A stretch of 64,000 nucleotides of DNA from Streptomyces sp. NBC_00376 (lineage in GTDB: Bacteria > Actinomycetota > Actinomycetes > Streptomycetales > Streptomycetaceae), in contig NZ_CP107960.1 in NCBI RefSeq assembly GCF_036077095.1, positions 4,712,001-4,776,000 of the forward strand. Reading direction: 5' to 3'. Position 1 is the first letter of the stretch; each line of letters begins with the position of its first letter. The notes beneath the pieces are model-generated. The model was not told the DNA's origin, searched no databases, and worked only from the letters and a program-made list of their open reading frames with translations. Both the position numbers and the translations under genes were made by a program. Shown piece by piece: positions 25,803 through 35,193 of the stretch.

Positions 25803-25865
25803 GAGTTCTCTCCTTGTCGGCCTGTTCAGGGAACCGTGGTCCCCATCATGCCGGACGGTAAAACA

Positions 25866-25879
25866 GTGCGATCAATCAC
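25866..25879. promoter_or_regulatory. crp: Candidate Crp binding site
   Basis: GTGCGATCAATCAC has half-sites GTG and TCAC separated as in GTGA-N6-TCAC, with one base off in the left half and one off the reported S. coelicolor GTG-N6-GNCAC pattern. It lies 63 bp upstream of the crp start and 107 bp upstream of nth. Confidence 0.45.
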
Positions 25880-25986
25880 AAACCAGTTTGACGCACGGGC
25901 GTGCCCAATCGTGCGGCAGGGGGCGGATTGGTGGCGGATGCACGGTGAGCGGGGCAGATGTCGGTGCGTGGCTCTAGGCTGGCCGG

Positions 25987-26964
25987 GTGTCCAAATCGCC
26001 GGTGAGAGCGCAGGCCAAGGGGGCTGATGGGGTGTCGGGAGGCCGTGATTCCGCTGTGGGCGAACAGGGTGCCATTCGCCCGGAAAGAGCGACAAAACGC
26101 CCCACCGGCGAGTCGGTGGGGAAGCCGGTGAAGCAGTCGGCCGTGAAGGCCACGGCGGCCGCAGCGAAGTCCTCGGCGAGGTCCTCGGCGACGACGAAGC
26201 CGGAGTCGCGGCTGGCGATGGTGCGCCGGGCCCGCAAGATCAACCGCGAGCTCGCCGAGCTCTATCCGTACGCCCATCCCGAGCTGGATTTCCGTAATCC
26301 CTTCGAGCTCCTGGTCGCCACGGTCCTCTCCGCCCAGACCACCGACCTGAGGGTCAACCAGACCACTCCCGCGCTCTTCGCCGCCTACCCCACCCCCGAG
26401 GACATGGCCGCCGCCGTCCCGGAGGAGATGGAGGAGCTGATCCGGCCGACCGGCTTCTTCCGGGCCAAGACCAAGTCGCTGATAGGCCTCTCCGTGGCGC
26501 TCAGGGACAACTTCGGCGGTGAGGTACCGGGCCGGCTCGCCGATCTCGTCACGCTTCCGGGGGTCGGCCGGAAGACCGCCAACGTCGTGCTGGGCAATGC
26601 CTTCGGGGTCCCCGGGATCACCGTCGACACCCATTTCGGCCGTCTGGTCCGCCGTTGGAAGTGGACGGACCAGGAGGACCCGGAGAAGGTGGAGGCCGAG
26701 ATCGCCACGATCTTCCCGAAGAGCGAGTGGACGATGCTCTCGCACCGGGTCGTCTTCCACGGCCGCCGCATCTGCCATGCCCGTAAGCCCGCCTGCGGCG
26801 CCTGCCCCATCGCCCCGCTCTGCCCGGCGTACGGCGAGGGCGAGACGGATCCGGAGAAGGCCAGGAAGCTGCTGAAGTACGAGATGGGCGGACAGCCGGG
26901 CCAGCGGCTGAGCCCGCCCGCGGACTATCCCGGCAAGCCCGCGCCGGCCCTCGGGGCAGGCTGA
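25987..26964 (+). CDS. nth: Endonuclease III
   Basis: The 325-aa product removes oxidised pyrimidines and nicks abasic sites in base excision repair. The helix-hairpin-helix [14 protein letters not shown] supplies catalytic Lys196, VDTHFGRL supplies Asp214, and Cys263, Cys270, Cys273 and Cys279 form the C-x6-C-x2-C-x5-C [4Fe-4S] site. About 75 N-terminal residues are a basic, Ala/Lys-rich extension absent from E. coli Nth. TAGGCT lies 6 nt before the GTG, so the mRNA may be leaderless. It is divergent from crp. Confidence 0.95.
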   Translation: MSKSPVRAQAKGADGVSGGRDSAVGEQGAIRPERATKRPTGESVGKPVKQSAVKATAAAAKSSARSSATTKPESRLAMVRRARKINRELAELYPYAHPELDFRNPFELLVATVLSAQTTDLRVNQTTPALFAAYPTPEDMAAAVPEEMEELIRPTGFFRAKTKSLIGLSVALRDNFGGEVPGRLADLVTLPGVGRKTANVVLGNAFGVPGITVDTHFGRLVRRWKWTDQEDPEKVEAEIATIFPKSEWTMLSHRVVFHGRRICHARKPACGACPIAPLCPAYGEGETDPEKARKLLKYEMGGQPGQRLSPPADYPGKPAPALGAG

Positions 26965-27071
26965 CACCCGGCATCGGCTGGCGGACGGCCGATGTGGCCG
27001 GAACGGCACGGGTGACCGCAACGGCCGGAACGAAATGCGTGATGAAAGGCGTTGTGAGACGAGGGGTGCCT

Positions 27072-27938
27072 ATGAAGACGCACGAACAGAGCACGGAAAC
27101 GGCAGCCGCGCCCGCAGCGGAAAGCTCGGCAGCGGCCGGCCCCGCAGCTGCAGGACCCGCCGCGCCTGCCGCCTCTGCCATGGGAGACCCGGCAGCGGTC
27201 GGCCCCGCAGTGGTCAGCCCCGCCGCGGCGGTCGCGGCGGCCGCCGCCGCGGCGGGCACCGGAGAGGACGGCACGATCACCGTCACGACCGAGGGGCTGC
27301 CCGCCTGGCTCGACCCCGTGGCCCGCGCCGCGCGGACCATCGAGCCCGACCAGCTCAGCCGCTTCCTCCCGCCGGAGAGCGGCGCAGGGCGGCAGTCCGC
27401 CGTGCTCGTACTCTTCGGCGAGGGGGAGCGCGGCCCCGAACTGCTCCTCATGGAGAGATCCGGAAGCCTGCGTTCCCACGCCGGGCAGCCCTCCTTCCCC
27501 GGCGGCTCCCTGGACCCGGAGGACGGCGACCAGGCGACGACAGGGCCGCTCAGGGCCGCTCTGCGGGAGGCCCGGGAAGAGACCGGCCTCGATCCCCGCG
27601 GGGTCCAGCTCTTCGGCGTGCTGCCCCGGCTCTACATCCCCGTGAGCGGCTTCGTCGTGACACCGGTCCTCGGCTGGTGGCGCTCGCCCAGTCCGGTCGG
27701 CGTCGTCGATCCGGGCGAGACGGCCCGGGTCTTCACCGTTCCCGTGGCGGATCTCACGGATCCGGCCAACCGCGCGACCACGGTCCACCCCAGTGGCCAC
27801 CGGGGCCCGGCATTTCTGGTCGAATCCGCCCTGGTCTGGGGTTTCACGGCCGGAGTGATCGACCGAATTCTGCACTTCGCGGGCTGGGAGCGCCCCTGGG
27901 ACAGGGCCAAGCAGGTGCCGCTCGACTGGCGCGCATGA
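27072..27938 (+). CDS. Nudix hydrolase, CoA pyrophosphatase type
   Basis: The 288-aa product has an unstructured Ala/Pro-rich N terminus (to about residue 65), then LLMERSGSLRSHAGQPSFPG (the NuCoA-type motif) and the Nudix box GGSLDPEDGD with REAREETGLD. Members cleave CoA into phosphopantetheine and 3',5'-ADP. The ATG is chosen because GAGGGG lies about 8 nt upstream; earlier in-frame GTG codons at 26994 and 27039 would only lengthen the disordered tail. It sits between nth and marP as in mycobacteria (Rv3672c). Confidence 0.9.
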   Translation: MKTHEQSTETAAAPAAESSAAAGPAAAGPAAPAASAMGDPAAVGPAVVSPAAAVAAAAAAAGTGEDGTITVTTEGLPAWLDPVARAARTIEPDQLSRFLPPESGAGRQSAVLVLFGEGERGPELLLMERSGSLRSHAGQPSFPGGSLDPEDGDQATTGPLRAALREAREETGLDPRGVQLFGVLPRLYIPVSGFVVTPVLGWWRSPSPVGVVDPGETARVFTVPVADLTDPANRATTVHPSGHRGPAFLVESALVWGFTAGVIDRILHFAGWERPWDRAKQVPLDWRA

Positions 27939-28026
27939 CAGGCTGACTCCCGTGCTGCGCTGTCCGGCCCCGCCCGGACCCAGCAGAAGGAACGGGCCCG
28001 GTGACGAATCTGCGAGGCTATAGACG

Positions 28027-29232
28027 GTGAACGTGCTGGACATCCTGCTGCTGGTCGCCGCCGTGTGGTTCGCGGTCATCGGCTATCGACAGGGGTTCGT
28101 CGTCGGCATCCTGTCGGTGATCGGATTCCTGGGCGGCGGCCTCGTCGCCGTCTACCTCCTGCCGGTCCTGTGGGACCAGCTGACGGACGGCTCCGAGGTC
28201 TCGTCGACGGCAGCCGTCGTCGCCGTCGTCATCGTGATCGTCTGCGCCTCGGTGGGCCAGGCCTTCACCACCCACCTGGGCAACAAGCTCCGCCGGTACA
28301 TCACCTGGTCGCCCGCGCGCGCCCTCGACGCCACCGGCGGCGCCCTGGTCAACGTCGTCGCGATGCTGCTGGTCGCCTGGCTGATCGGCTCCGCGCTGGC
28401 CGGCACCACGCTGCCGACGCTGGGCAAGGAGGTCCGCAGCTCCTCGGTTCTGCTCGGCATCTCCCGGGTGATGCCCACACAGGCCTCCACCTGGTTCACG
28501 GACTTCTCCTCGGTCCTCGCGCAGAACGGCTTCCCGCAGGTCTTCAGCCCGTTCGCCAACGAGCCGATCACCGAGGTCAAGGCTCCGGACCCGGCGCTGG
28601 TGGGCAGCCCCGTCGCGGCCCGAGCCAAGCAGTCCATCGTCAAGGTCGTCGGCACGGCCCCGAGCTGCGGCAAGGTCCTCGAAGGCACCGGCTTCGTCTT
28701 CTCCGACCGCCGGGTGATGACCAACGCCCATGTCGTCGGCGGGGTCGACGAGCCGACCGTACAGATCGGCGGCCAGGGGCGGCTGTACGACGCGAAGGTC
28801 GTCCTGTACGACTGGCGGCGCGACATCGCCGTGCTCGACGTACCGGACCTCGACGCGAAGCCGCTGCGGTTCGCCGACACCGACCACGACGCCCGGACGG
28901 GGAACAGCGCCATCGTCGCGGGGTTCCCGGAGAACGGCTCGTACGACGTACGAGCGGCGCGGGTCCGGGGCCGTATCGACGCCGGCGGCCCGGACATCTA
29001 CCGCCGGGGCACCGTCCACCGCGATGTGTACTCGCTCTACGCGACGGTCCGTCAGGGCAACTCCGGCGGACCGCTGCTGACCCCCGCGGGCGAGGTGTAC
29101 GGCGTCGTGTTCGCCAAGTCGCTCGACGACCCCGACACCGGTTACGCGCTGACGGCCGACGAGATCCGCCAGGACGTCGAGCGCGGCCGCTCCGCCAACC
29201 AGCAGGTCGACAGCCAGGCGTGCGCGCTCTGA
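28027..29232 (+). CDS. marP: MarP-like membrane serine protease (CvpA + trypsin-like)
   Basis: The 401-aa product has four N-terminal membrane helices of the CvpA type (residues about 4-130) and a periplasm-facing chymotrypsin-like domain. The predicted triad is His235 (TNAHVV), Asp266 (RRDIAVLDV) and Ser346 (GNSGGP). Cys214 and Cys399 occupy the positions of the activity-controlling disulfide known in M. tuberculosis MarP (Cys214-Cys395), which confers acid and oxidative stress survival by cleaving the peptidoglycan hydrolase RipA. The GTG is the only start that keeps the first helix. A hairpin follows the stop. Confidence 0.93.
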   Translation: MNVLDILLLVAAVWFAVIGYRQGFVVGILSVIGFLGGGLVAVYLLPVLWDQLTDGSEVSSTAAVVAVVIVIVCASVGQAFTTHLGNKLRRYITWSPARALDATGGALVNVVAMLLVAWLIGSALAGTTLPTLGKEVRSSSVLLGISRVMPTQASTWFTDFSSVLAQNGFPQVFSPFANEPITEVKAPDPALVGSPVAARAKQSIVKVVGTAPSCGKVLEGTGFVFSDRRVMTNAHVVGGVDEPTVQIGGQGRLYDAKVVLYDWRRDIAVLDVPDLDAKPLRFADTDHDARTGNSAIVAGFPENGSYDVRAARVRGRIDAGGPDIYRRGTVHRDVYSLYATVRQGNSGGPLLTPAGEVYGVVFAKSLDDPDTGYALTADEIRQDVERGRSANQQVDSQACAL

Positions 29233-29262
29233 GCACCTTGGAAGTGTGATGAAGTCCCGCCC

Positions 29263-29284
29263 GGCCGGTGAGCTCTCACCGGCC
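29263..29284 (+). terminator. Hairpin after marP
   Basis: GGCCGGTGAG pairs with CTCACCGGCC across a 2-nt gap, 30 bp after the marP stop. Confidence 0.7.
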
Positions 29285-29608
29285 GACCGGGGCGGACGTC
29301 ATCCGCGTGGATGGCGCAGCCGCGCCGAGACCCAGCGGGCCCGACGGCGCAGAATGCGCGGAATACCGAGCCGGGGGTCATGCAGAACCCGCATATCGTG
29401 CACCCGGCCCTGGGGGCCGTCCCCCTCATGAGTGCTCGGACTCGCCGTGGCGGTCGAGCGGCGGTTGCGTGCTGTGTCACCGAAGTCGTGCGTCCAGCCC
29501 ATACCGGGACGTCTGCCCGTGCCTCATGGTCGGTAACCGCCCATCCGTCAGCCAATTGGCCTATGCGCCGGGCAATTGGCCGTTCGGCGGACAACCGTGC
29601 CCCTACGG
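29285..29608. other. Intergenic region between convergent marP and hydrolase genes
   Basis: No credible gene was seen. CAATTGGCC occurs twice, at 29553-29561 and 29573-29581, as a direct repeat of period 20 near the end of the hydrolase gene. Its role is unknown. Confidence 0.5.
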
Positions 29609-30772
29609 CTACCGATCGGGCTCCGAATCCTTGAGCCAGCTGATGAGTTCGGCCGAGAACCCGGCCGGGTCCTCCTCGTGGGGGAAGTGCCCCAGACCGT
29701 CGAAAAGTCGCCAACGGTACGGCGCTTCGACGTACTCGCCGGAGCCCGCCGCACTCCGGGTGCGGATCGCTGGATCGAGTGAACCGTGCAGGTGCAGCGT
29801 CGGTACCCGCACCGGCAGCTTCATCCGCCGGTTGAACTGGATTCCGTCAGGACGGGCGAGGGAACGCACCATCCAGCGGTACGGCTCGATCGAGCAGTGC
29901 GCCGTCGACGGGATGCACATCGCGCGGCGGTAGACGTCCACCGTCGCGTCGTCGGGGAAGTCCGGCGTCCGGGGGCCGGCCCATTCGTGGATCAGCCGGC
30001 CGACCAACGCCGCGTCGTCCGCGACGAGCTGACGCTCCGGTACCCACGGGCGCTGGAAACCCCAGATGTACGAGCCGGCCCTGGACTGCGCGAAGTCGGA
30101 GAGCATTGAGGAGCGCCAGCGGCGCGGATGCGGCATCGAGGAGACCACGAGGCGGCGCACCAGCTTCGGACGCATCACCGCGGCGGTCCAGGCGAGGTAG
30201 CCGCCCATGTCGTGGCCGACCAGGGCCGCGTCCGGTTCGCCGAGCGAGCGGATCACGCCGGTGATGTCGAGCGCCAGGTTGGCGGGGTCGTAACCCCGGG
30301 GCGTACGGTCGCTGCCGCCGACCCCGCGCAGGTCCATCGCGACGGCCCGGAAACCGGCGTCGGCCAGCGCGGTGAGCTGGTGGCGCCAGGTCCACCAGAA
30401 CTGCGGGAAGCCGTGCAGCAGCAGCACCAGCGGGCCCTCGCCGAGCTCGGCGATGTGGAAACGCGCGCCGTTCGCCGCCACGTCCCGGTGGGTCCACGGC
30501 CCGTCGATCCGCACGGGCCCGCCGGAGCCGGACGGGGCGGGTGAGGCGGTTGGGGCGGACGGGGCGGGTGAGCCGCTCGGAGCGGCTGGGGCGGCCGGGC
30601 CGACCGAGGCCGTTGAGCTTGCAGAGCCCGCAGAGCTTGCAGTGTCTGAGGCGCCGCCCGAGCCTGCCCGGCTGCCCGAGCCTGTCCGGCCGTCCCTGTC
30701 CGCAGGGGCTGCCTGACCTTCCGGGCCTACGGGGCCTACCGGGTCGAATGCGCTGGAATCGGGGACCGTCAT
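29609..30772 (-). CDS. Epoxide hydrolase-like alpha/beta hydrolase (EphE-like)
   Basis: The 387-aa protein has an unusually long Ser/Ala/Pro-rich N terminus (about 95 residues, low complexity), then an alpha/beta-hydrolase fold: LLLHGFPQFWWTWRHQL (oxyanion HGFP), DLRGVGGSDRTPRGYD, nucleophile Asp in GHDMGGYLAW and catalytic His in GLGHFPHEEDP. An Asp nucleophile in GHD fits epoxide hydrolases. The ATG overlaps the upstream membrane gene stop in ATGA. The homologue in mycobacteria is EphE (Rv3670), next to MarP. Confidence 0.88.
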   Translation of the reverse strand: MTVPDSSAFDPVGPVGPEGQAAPADRDGRTGSGSRAGSGGASDTASSAGSASSTASVGPAAPAAPSGSPAPSAPTASPAPSGSGGPVRIDGPWTHRDVAANGARFHIAELGEGPLVLLLHGFPQFWWTWRHQLTALADAGFRAVAMDLRGVGGSDRTPRGYDPANLALDITGVIRSLGEPDAALVGHDMGGYLAWTAAVMRPKLVRRLVVSSMPHPRRWRSSMLSDFAQSRAGSYIWGFQRPWVPERQLVADDAALVGRLIHEWAGPRTPDFPDDATVDVYRRAMCIPSTAHCSIEPYRWMVRSLARPDGIQFNRRMKLPVRVPTLHLHGSLDPAIRTRSAAGSGEYVEAPYRWRLFDGLGHFPHEEDPAGFSAELISWLKDSEPDR

Positions 30773-31302
30773 GTGGACGAGCGTGCCACAGAGGAGCCCT
30801 TGTCCTTGACCGGAGCCTTCTCCATGGCCTTGCCCGTCAGCGTGCTGCCCGAGGCGGTCGGGAGGCTCGTCCTCGCCGTGATGGCGGGCCGCGGGTGCGG
30901 CTTGACGCCCTGCAGCACGGCTGCCGTCTGCTTCGCCGAAGCGATGGACTTCTCCGGCGGCTTGACCTTCCTGAACTTGAGCCAGCCGATCAGCCCGAGC
31001 AGGAGGGCCAGGAGGAAGAATCCGCCGGCCACGATCAGGAACGACCACGCCAGACCCAGGCCCAGGTTGTGGATTCCGTAGGCGGCCGCGAAGCTCAGCA
31101 TCGGCATCATGAACAGGAGCAGCACGGCCGCGACGATCAACGCCACGCTGCCGATCGCCCCGCGCTTGACGTCCTGCCGCACCTCTGCCTTGGCCAGGGC
31201 GATCTCGTCGTGCACCAGTGCGGACATCTCGGCCGTCGCCGCGGCGACCAACTGCCCGAGACTGCGGTCGGCGCTGCCCGCGTTGTTGCCGGGGTCGCTC
31301 AT
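30769..31302 (-). CDS. Actinobacterial holin-X-like membrane protein
   Basis: The 177-aa product has an amphipathic N terminus (LGQLVAAATAEMSALVHDEIALAKAEV), two long membrane helices (residues about 50-75 and 82-108, ending GLIGWLKF) and a basic, disordered cytosolic tail rich in Lys/Pro/Ser. It matches the holin-X/DUF1469 family; despite the name these are host genes of unknown role, seen next to ephE (Rv3669) in mycobacteria. No phage genes are nearby. It is translationally coupled to the hydrolase. Confidence 0.85.
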   Translation of the reverse strand: MSDPGNNAGSADRSLGQLVAAATAEMSALVHDEIALAKAEVRQDVKRGAIGSVALIVAAVLLLFMMPMLSFAAAYGIHNLGLGLAWSFLIVAGGFFLLALLLGLIGWLKFRKVKPPEKSIASAKQTAAVLQGVKPHPRPAITARTSLPTASGSTLTGKAMEKAPVKDKGSSVARSST

Positions 31303-31349
31303 CCCTGACTCCCTCTCCAGTCCTGCTGCTCAACACATCTGGTGTCAGA

Positions 31350-32756
31350 TCATGCCGGACTGTCCGGCTCGTTGCTCGCTGCCCCCGCCAGTTGGGCAAG
31401 GCGACGGTGCTCGGCCGCCTTCCTCTCGTGGATCGCGGCCATCCGCAGGTGGTACGCCGGGTCGCCCTGTTCGTAGATGTCCGGCACCCCGTCCTCGTCC
31501 TCGTCGAGCTCCTCGGCCTCGTGCAGCGCCTGGTATCTGCGCACCCGGAGTCTGATCAGTACACCGGAGAACACGGCGGCCGTCAGAGAGCCGATCAGCA
31601 CGGCGGCCTTGATCTCGTTGATCATGCCCTCGTCGCCGGCGAAGGCCAGCTCGCCGATGAGCAACGAGACGGTGAAACCGATGCCGGCGAGCGAGGCGAC
31701 CGCGAAGACGTCCGCCCAGGCCAGATCCTTGTTCAGCTCCGCCTTGGTGAATCGGGTGGCCAGCCATGTGCCGCCGAAGATGCCCACGGTCTTGCCGACG
31801 ACGAGACCCAGGACGACGCCGAGGGTCTCGGGCCGGGTGAAGACATCCGCCAGCGCGTCGCCGGAGAGGGAGACGCCGGCCGAGAAGAGGGCGAACAGCG
31901 GTACGGCGAGACCGGCCGAGAGCGGGCGGATCAGGTGCTCGATGTGCTCGCCGGGCGAGTGGGTCTCGCCGTCCCGCCGGGTGCAGCGGAGCATCAGGCC
32001 CATCGCGACCCCGGCGATCGTCGCGTGCACGCCGCTGTTGTACATCAGGCCCCAGATGACCAGGGCGAGCGGTACGTAGATGTACCAGCCGCGTACGTTT
32101 CTGCGCAGCAGCAGGTAGAAGACGGCCAGGCCGATGAAGGCGCCGGTCAGCGCCAGGAAGTCGATCTTCTCGGTGAAGAAGACCGCGATGATCAGGATCG
32201 CGAAGAGGTCGTCGACGACGGCGAGGGTCAGCAGGAAGGCGCGCAGCGCGTTCGGCAGCGAGGTGCCGATGACCGCGAGGACGGCGAGCGCGAAGGCGAT
32301 ATCGGTGGCGGTGGGGACGGCCCAGCCGCCCGTCGAACCTCCGCCGACCACGTTCACCAGCGTGTAGACGACGGCCGGGACCGCCATTCCGCAGAGTGCG
32401 GCGACGACCGGGAGGGCGGCTGCCTTCGGGTCGCGCAGTTCGCCCGCGACCAGTTCCCGCTTGAGCTCGACGCCCGCGACGAAGAAGAAGATCGCGAGCA
32501 GCCCGTCCGCCGCCCAGTGCTCCACGGAGAGGTTGAGGCCCAGCGCCTGGGGGCCGAAGTGGAAGTCACTGACGGACGCGTAGCTGGAACCGAAGGTGTT
32601 CGCCCACACCAGGGCGGCTATCGCGGCGACCAGCAGGATCATGCCGCCGACGGTCTCGGTGCGCAGTGCCTCCGCGAGATAGTTCCGCTCAGGGAGGGAC
32701 AGCCGTCCGAGCAGGGTGCGGCGGGGCGAAGGGGGTGCGGGGGTGGGCGCGGCCAC
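31350..32756 (-). CDS. nhaA: Na+/H+ antiporter NhaA
   Basis: The 468-aa product shows the NhaA signatures AIFFFVAGVELKRELV, VPTATDIAFALAVLAV and LAVVDDLFAILIIAVFF (the paired aspartates of the ion site), and ASLAGIGFTVSLLIGELAF. It exchanges Na+ or Li+ for protons across the membrane. The C-terminal 55 residues are an acidic, coiled-coil-like tail (EELDEDEDGVPD, then HERKAAEHRRLAQL) absent from E. coli NhaA, perhaps regulatory. GGAGG lies 9 nt before the GTG; upstream codons in frame look non-coding. Confidence 0.95.
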   Translation of the reverse strand: MAAPTPAPPSPRRTLLGRLSLPERNYLAEALRTETVGGMILLVAAIAALVWANTFGSSYASVSDFHFGPQALGLNLSVEHWAADGLLAIFFFVAGVELKRELVAGELRDPKAAALPVVAALCGMAVPAVVYTLVNVVGGGSTGGWAVPTATDIAFALAVLAVIGTSLPNALRAFLLTLAVVDDLFAILIIAVFFTEKIDFLALTGAFIGLAVFYLLLRRNVRGWYIYVPLALVIWGLMYNSGVHATIAGVAMGLMLRCTRRDGETHSPGEHIEHLIRPLSAGLAVPLFALFSAGVSLSGDALADVFTRPETLGVVLGLVVGKTVGIFGGTWLATRFTKAELNKDLAWADVFAVASLAGIGFTVSLLIGELAFAGDEGMINEIKAAVLIGSLTAAVFSGVLIRLRVRRYQALHEAEELDEDEDGVPDIYEQGDPAYHLRMAAIHERKAAEHRRLAQLAGAASNEPDSPA

Positions 32757-32919
32757 GTGTGGAGACCTCCGGGTCGGTACGGCAGCGATGGCATGGCTGA
32801 TGCACTTGCCGACCAGACTTCCCGGCACACCCTGTGGAGATTTCTTATTGCTTTATTGACGCAACTGCCACTGTACCCGTGGTGTGCGGGGTTGTATCCG
32901 GTGATCTTCACCTTAGATG

Positions 32920-32958
32920 CCCGAGGGGCACCCGGCGCGTTGCCGGATGCCCCTCGGG
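32920..32958 (-). terminator. Nested hairpin downstream of acs
   Basis: CCCGAGGGGCA pairs with TGCCCCTCGGG, with an inner CCGGC/GCCGG stem. It lies 30 bp after the acs stop in the direction of transcription. Confidence 0.82.
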
Positions 32959-32987
32959 GACGTACAGCTCTGTTCCGTCTGCCGCGG

Positions 32988-34943
32988 TCAGTCCTCGGAG
33001 GAGGACGACGGCAGCTGGGCCTGGATCAGGTCCATCACCGAGGAGTCGCTCAGCGTGGTGACGTCTCCCACCTTGCGGTTCTCGGCGACGTCACGCAGCA
33101 GGCGCCGCATGATCTTGCCGGAGCGGGTCTTCGGCAGCTCGGCGACCGGCAGGACCCGCTTCGGCTTGGCGATCGGGCCGAGCGTGGCACCGACGTGGTT
33201 GCGCAGCTCCGCGACCAGTTCGTCGGAGGCGTCGGCCGTACCGCGCAGGATCACGAACGCGACGATGGACTGGCCGGTCGTCTCGTCGGCGGCACCGACC
33301 ACGGCCGCCTCGGCGACCGAGGGGTGCGACACGAGCGCCGACTCGACCTCGGTGGTCGAGATGTTGTGCCCGGACACCAGCATCACGTCGTCGACCCGGC
33401 CGAGCAGCCAGATGTCGCCGTCCTCGTCCTTCTTGGCGCCGTCGCCCGCGAAGTACTTGCCCTCGAAGCGCGACCAGTAGGTGTCGATGAAGCGCTGGTC
33501 GTCGCCCCAGATGGTGCGGAGCATCGACGGCCACGGCTCGGTGAGGACGAGGTAGCCGCCCCCGCCGTTCGGAACCTCGTTGGCCTCGTCGTCGACGACG
33601 GTGGCCGAGATGCCGGGCAGGGCACGCTGGGCGCTGCCCGGCTTGGTCTCCGTCACGCCCGGCAGCGGCGCGATCATCATCGCGCCGGTTTCGGTCTGCC
33701 ACCAGGTGTCCACGATCGGGCACTTGTCGGCGCCGATGTGCTTGCGGTACCACATCCACGCCTCGGGGTTGATCGGCTCACCGACCGAACCGAGGACTCG
33801 GAGACTGCTCAGGTCGAACTTGGCGGGGATGTCGTCACCCCACTTCATGAACGTACGGATCGCGGTCGGCGCGGTGTAGAGGATCGTGACGCCGTACTTC
33901 TGCACGATCTCCCAGAAACGCCCCTGGTGCGGGGAGTCGGGCGTGCCCTCGTACATGACCTGCGTCGCGCCGTTGGCCAGCGGGCCGTAGACGATGTACG
34001 AGTGGCCGGTCACCCAGCCGATGTCGGCGGTGCACCAGAAGACATCGGTCTCCGGCTTGAGGTCGAAGACCGCGTGGTGGGTGTACGCCGCCTGCGTGAG
34101 GTAGCCGCCGGAGGTGTGCAGGATGCCCTTCGGCTTACCCGTCGTGCCGGAGGTGTAGAGGATGAAGAGCGGCTGCTCCGCCTCGAAGGCCTCGGGGGTG
34201 TGCTCGGCGGACTGCCGGCCGGTGATCTCGTGCCACCAGACGTCGCGGCCCTCGGTCCACGCGGTGTCCTGCCCGGTGCGACGGACCACGAGGACGTGCT
34301 CGACGGTGTCGATACGGGAGACGGCGTCGTCCACGGCGGGCTTGAGCGCGGACGGCTTGCCGCGACGGTAGCCGCCGTCGGCGGTGATGACGACCTTGGC
34401 GTCCGCGTCCTGGATGCGGGCGGCGATGGCGTCGGCGGAGAATCCGCCGAAGACCACCGAGTGGGCGGCGCCGATGCGGGCGCAGGCCAGCATCGCGATG
34501 GCGGCCTCGGGGATCATCGGCAGGTAGACGGCGACCCGGTCGCCCTTGCCGACACCGAGCTCGGTGAGGGCGTTGGCGGCGCGGGAGACCTCGTCCTTGA
34601 GCTGTGCGTAGGTGATGGCGCGACTGTCGCCGGGCTCGCCCTCGAAGTGGATGGCGACCCGGTCGCCATTGCCGGCCTCGACGTGGCGGTCCACGCAGTT
34701 GTACGCGACGTTGAGCTTGCCGTCCGCGAACCACTTCGCGAAGGGCGGGTTGCTCCAGTCGAGCGTCTCGGTCGGCTCCGTGGCCCAGGTCAGGCGACGG
34801 GCCTGCTCTGCCCAGAAGCCCAGCCGGTCCGCCTCGGCCTGCTCGTACGCCTCCGCCTTGACGTTGGCGTTCGCGGCCAGATCGGCAGGCGGTGCGAACC
34901 GCCGCTCCTCACGAAGCAGATTGGCCAAGCTTTCGTTGCTCAC
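32988..34943 (-). CDS. acs: Acetyl-CoA synthetase
   Basis: The 651-aa enzyme activates acetate to acetyl-CoA through acetyl-AMP. The AMP-binding P-loop is [12 protein letters not shown], followed by [23 protein letters not shown] and [16 protein letters not shown] (hinge region). Lys610 in RSGKIMRR is the residue expected to be acetylated for activity control. The length matches the usual 650 aa. The GTG start has GGGAGA upstream; an in-frame ATG four codons earlier ([10 protein letters not shown]) is an alternative. The 250 bp between it and the transporter gene hold only short inverted repeats. Confidence 0.97.
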   Translation of the reverse strand: MSNESLANLLREERRFAPPADLAANANVKAEAYEQAEADRLGFWAEQARRLTWATEPTETLDWSNPPFAKWFADGKLNVAYNCVDRHVEAGNGDRVAIHFEGEPGDSRAITYAQLKDEVSRAANALTELGVGKGDRVAVYLPMIPEAAIAMLACARIGAAHSVVFGGFSADAIAARIQDADAKVVITADGGYRRGKPSALKPAVDDAVSRIDTVEHVLVVRRTGQDTAWTEGRDVWWHEITGRQSAEHTPEAFEAEQPLFILYTSGTTGKPKGILHTSGGYLTQAAYTHHAVFDLKPETDVFWCTADIGWVTGHSYIVYGPLANGATQVMYEGTPDSPHQGRFWEIVQKYGVTILYTAPTAIRTFMKWGDDIPAKFDLSSLRVLGSVGEPINPEAWMWYRKHIGADKCPIVDTWWQTETGAMMIAPLPGVTETKPGSAQRALPGISATVVDDEANEVPNGGGGYLVLTEPWPSMLRTIWGDDQRFIDTYWSRFEGKYFAGDGAKKDEDGDIWLLGRVDDVMLVSGHNISTTEVESALVSHPSVAEAAVVGAADETTGQSIVAFVILRGTADASDELVAELRNHVGATLGPIAKPKRVLPVAELPKTRSGKIMRRLLRDVAENRKVGDVTTLSDSSVMDLIQAQLPSSSSED

Positions 34944-35193
34944 GACATCTCCCATTCCCAGGGTGTCCGTTGTGTCCCGGGGCATAGCTCATCAGGCCAA
35001 AGGCCGGGTGACAAGTGTCTGCCCGGAATTGGTTTAGACCTGTGTCTCGTGTATGGAGACACGGTCCCGCATCCACGTGCGGTGCGACGCGGTACGGCGC
35101 AGTGCGGAGGGAGCTGTGCAATGCGCCGCGGCGCGACTCGGAGCGGTGCGGAGGCAGGACCACAAGGTCTCACGGACCCGGGGCGAATGCGGT

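Noticed and set aside
30769..31302. Prophage signal from a holin-annotated family
   Set aside because: The holin-X family is a chromosomal actinobacterial membrane protein; no lysin, capsid, integrase or attachment site is nearby.
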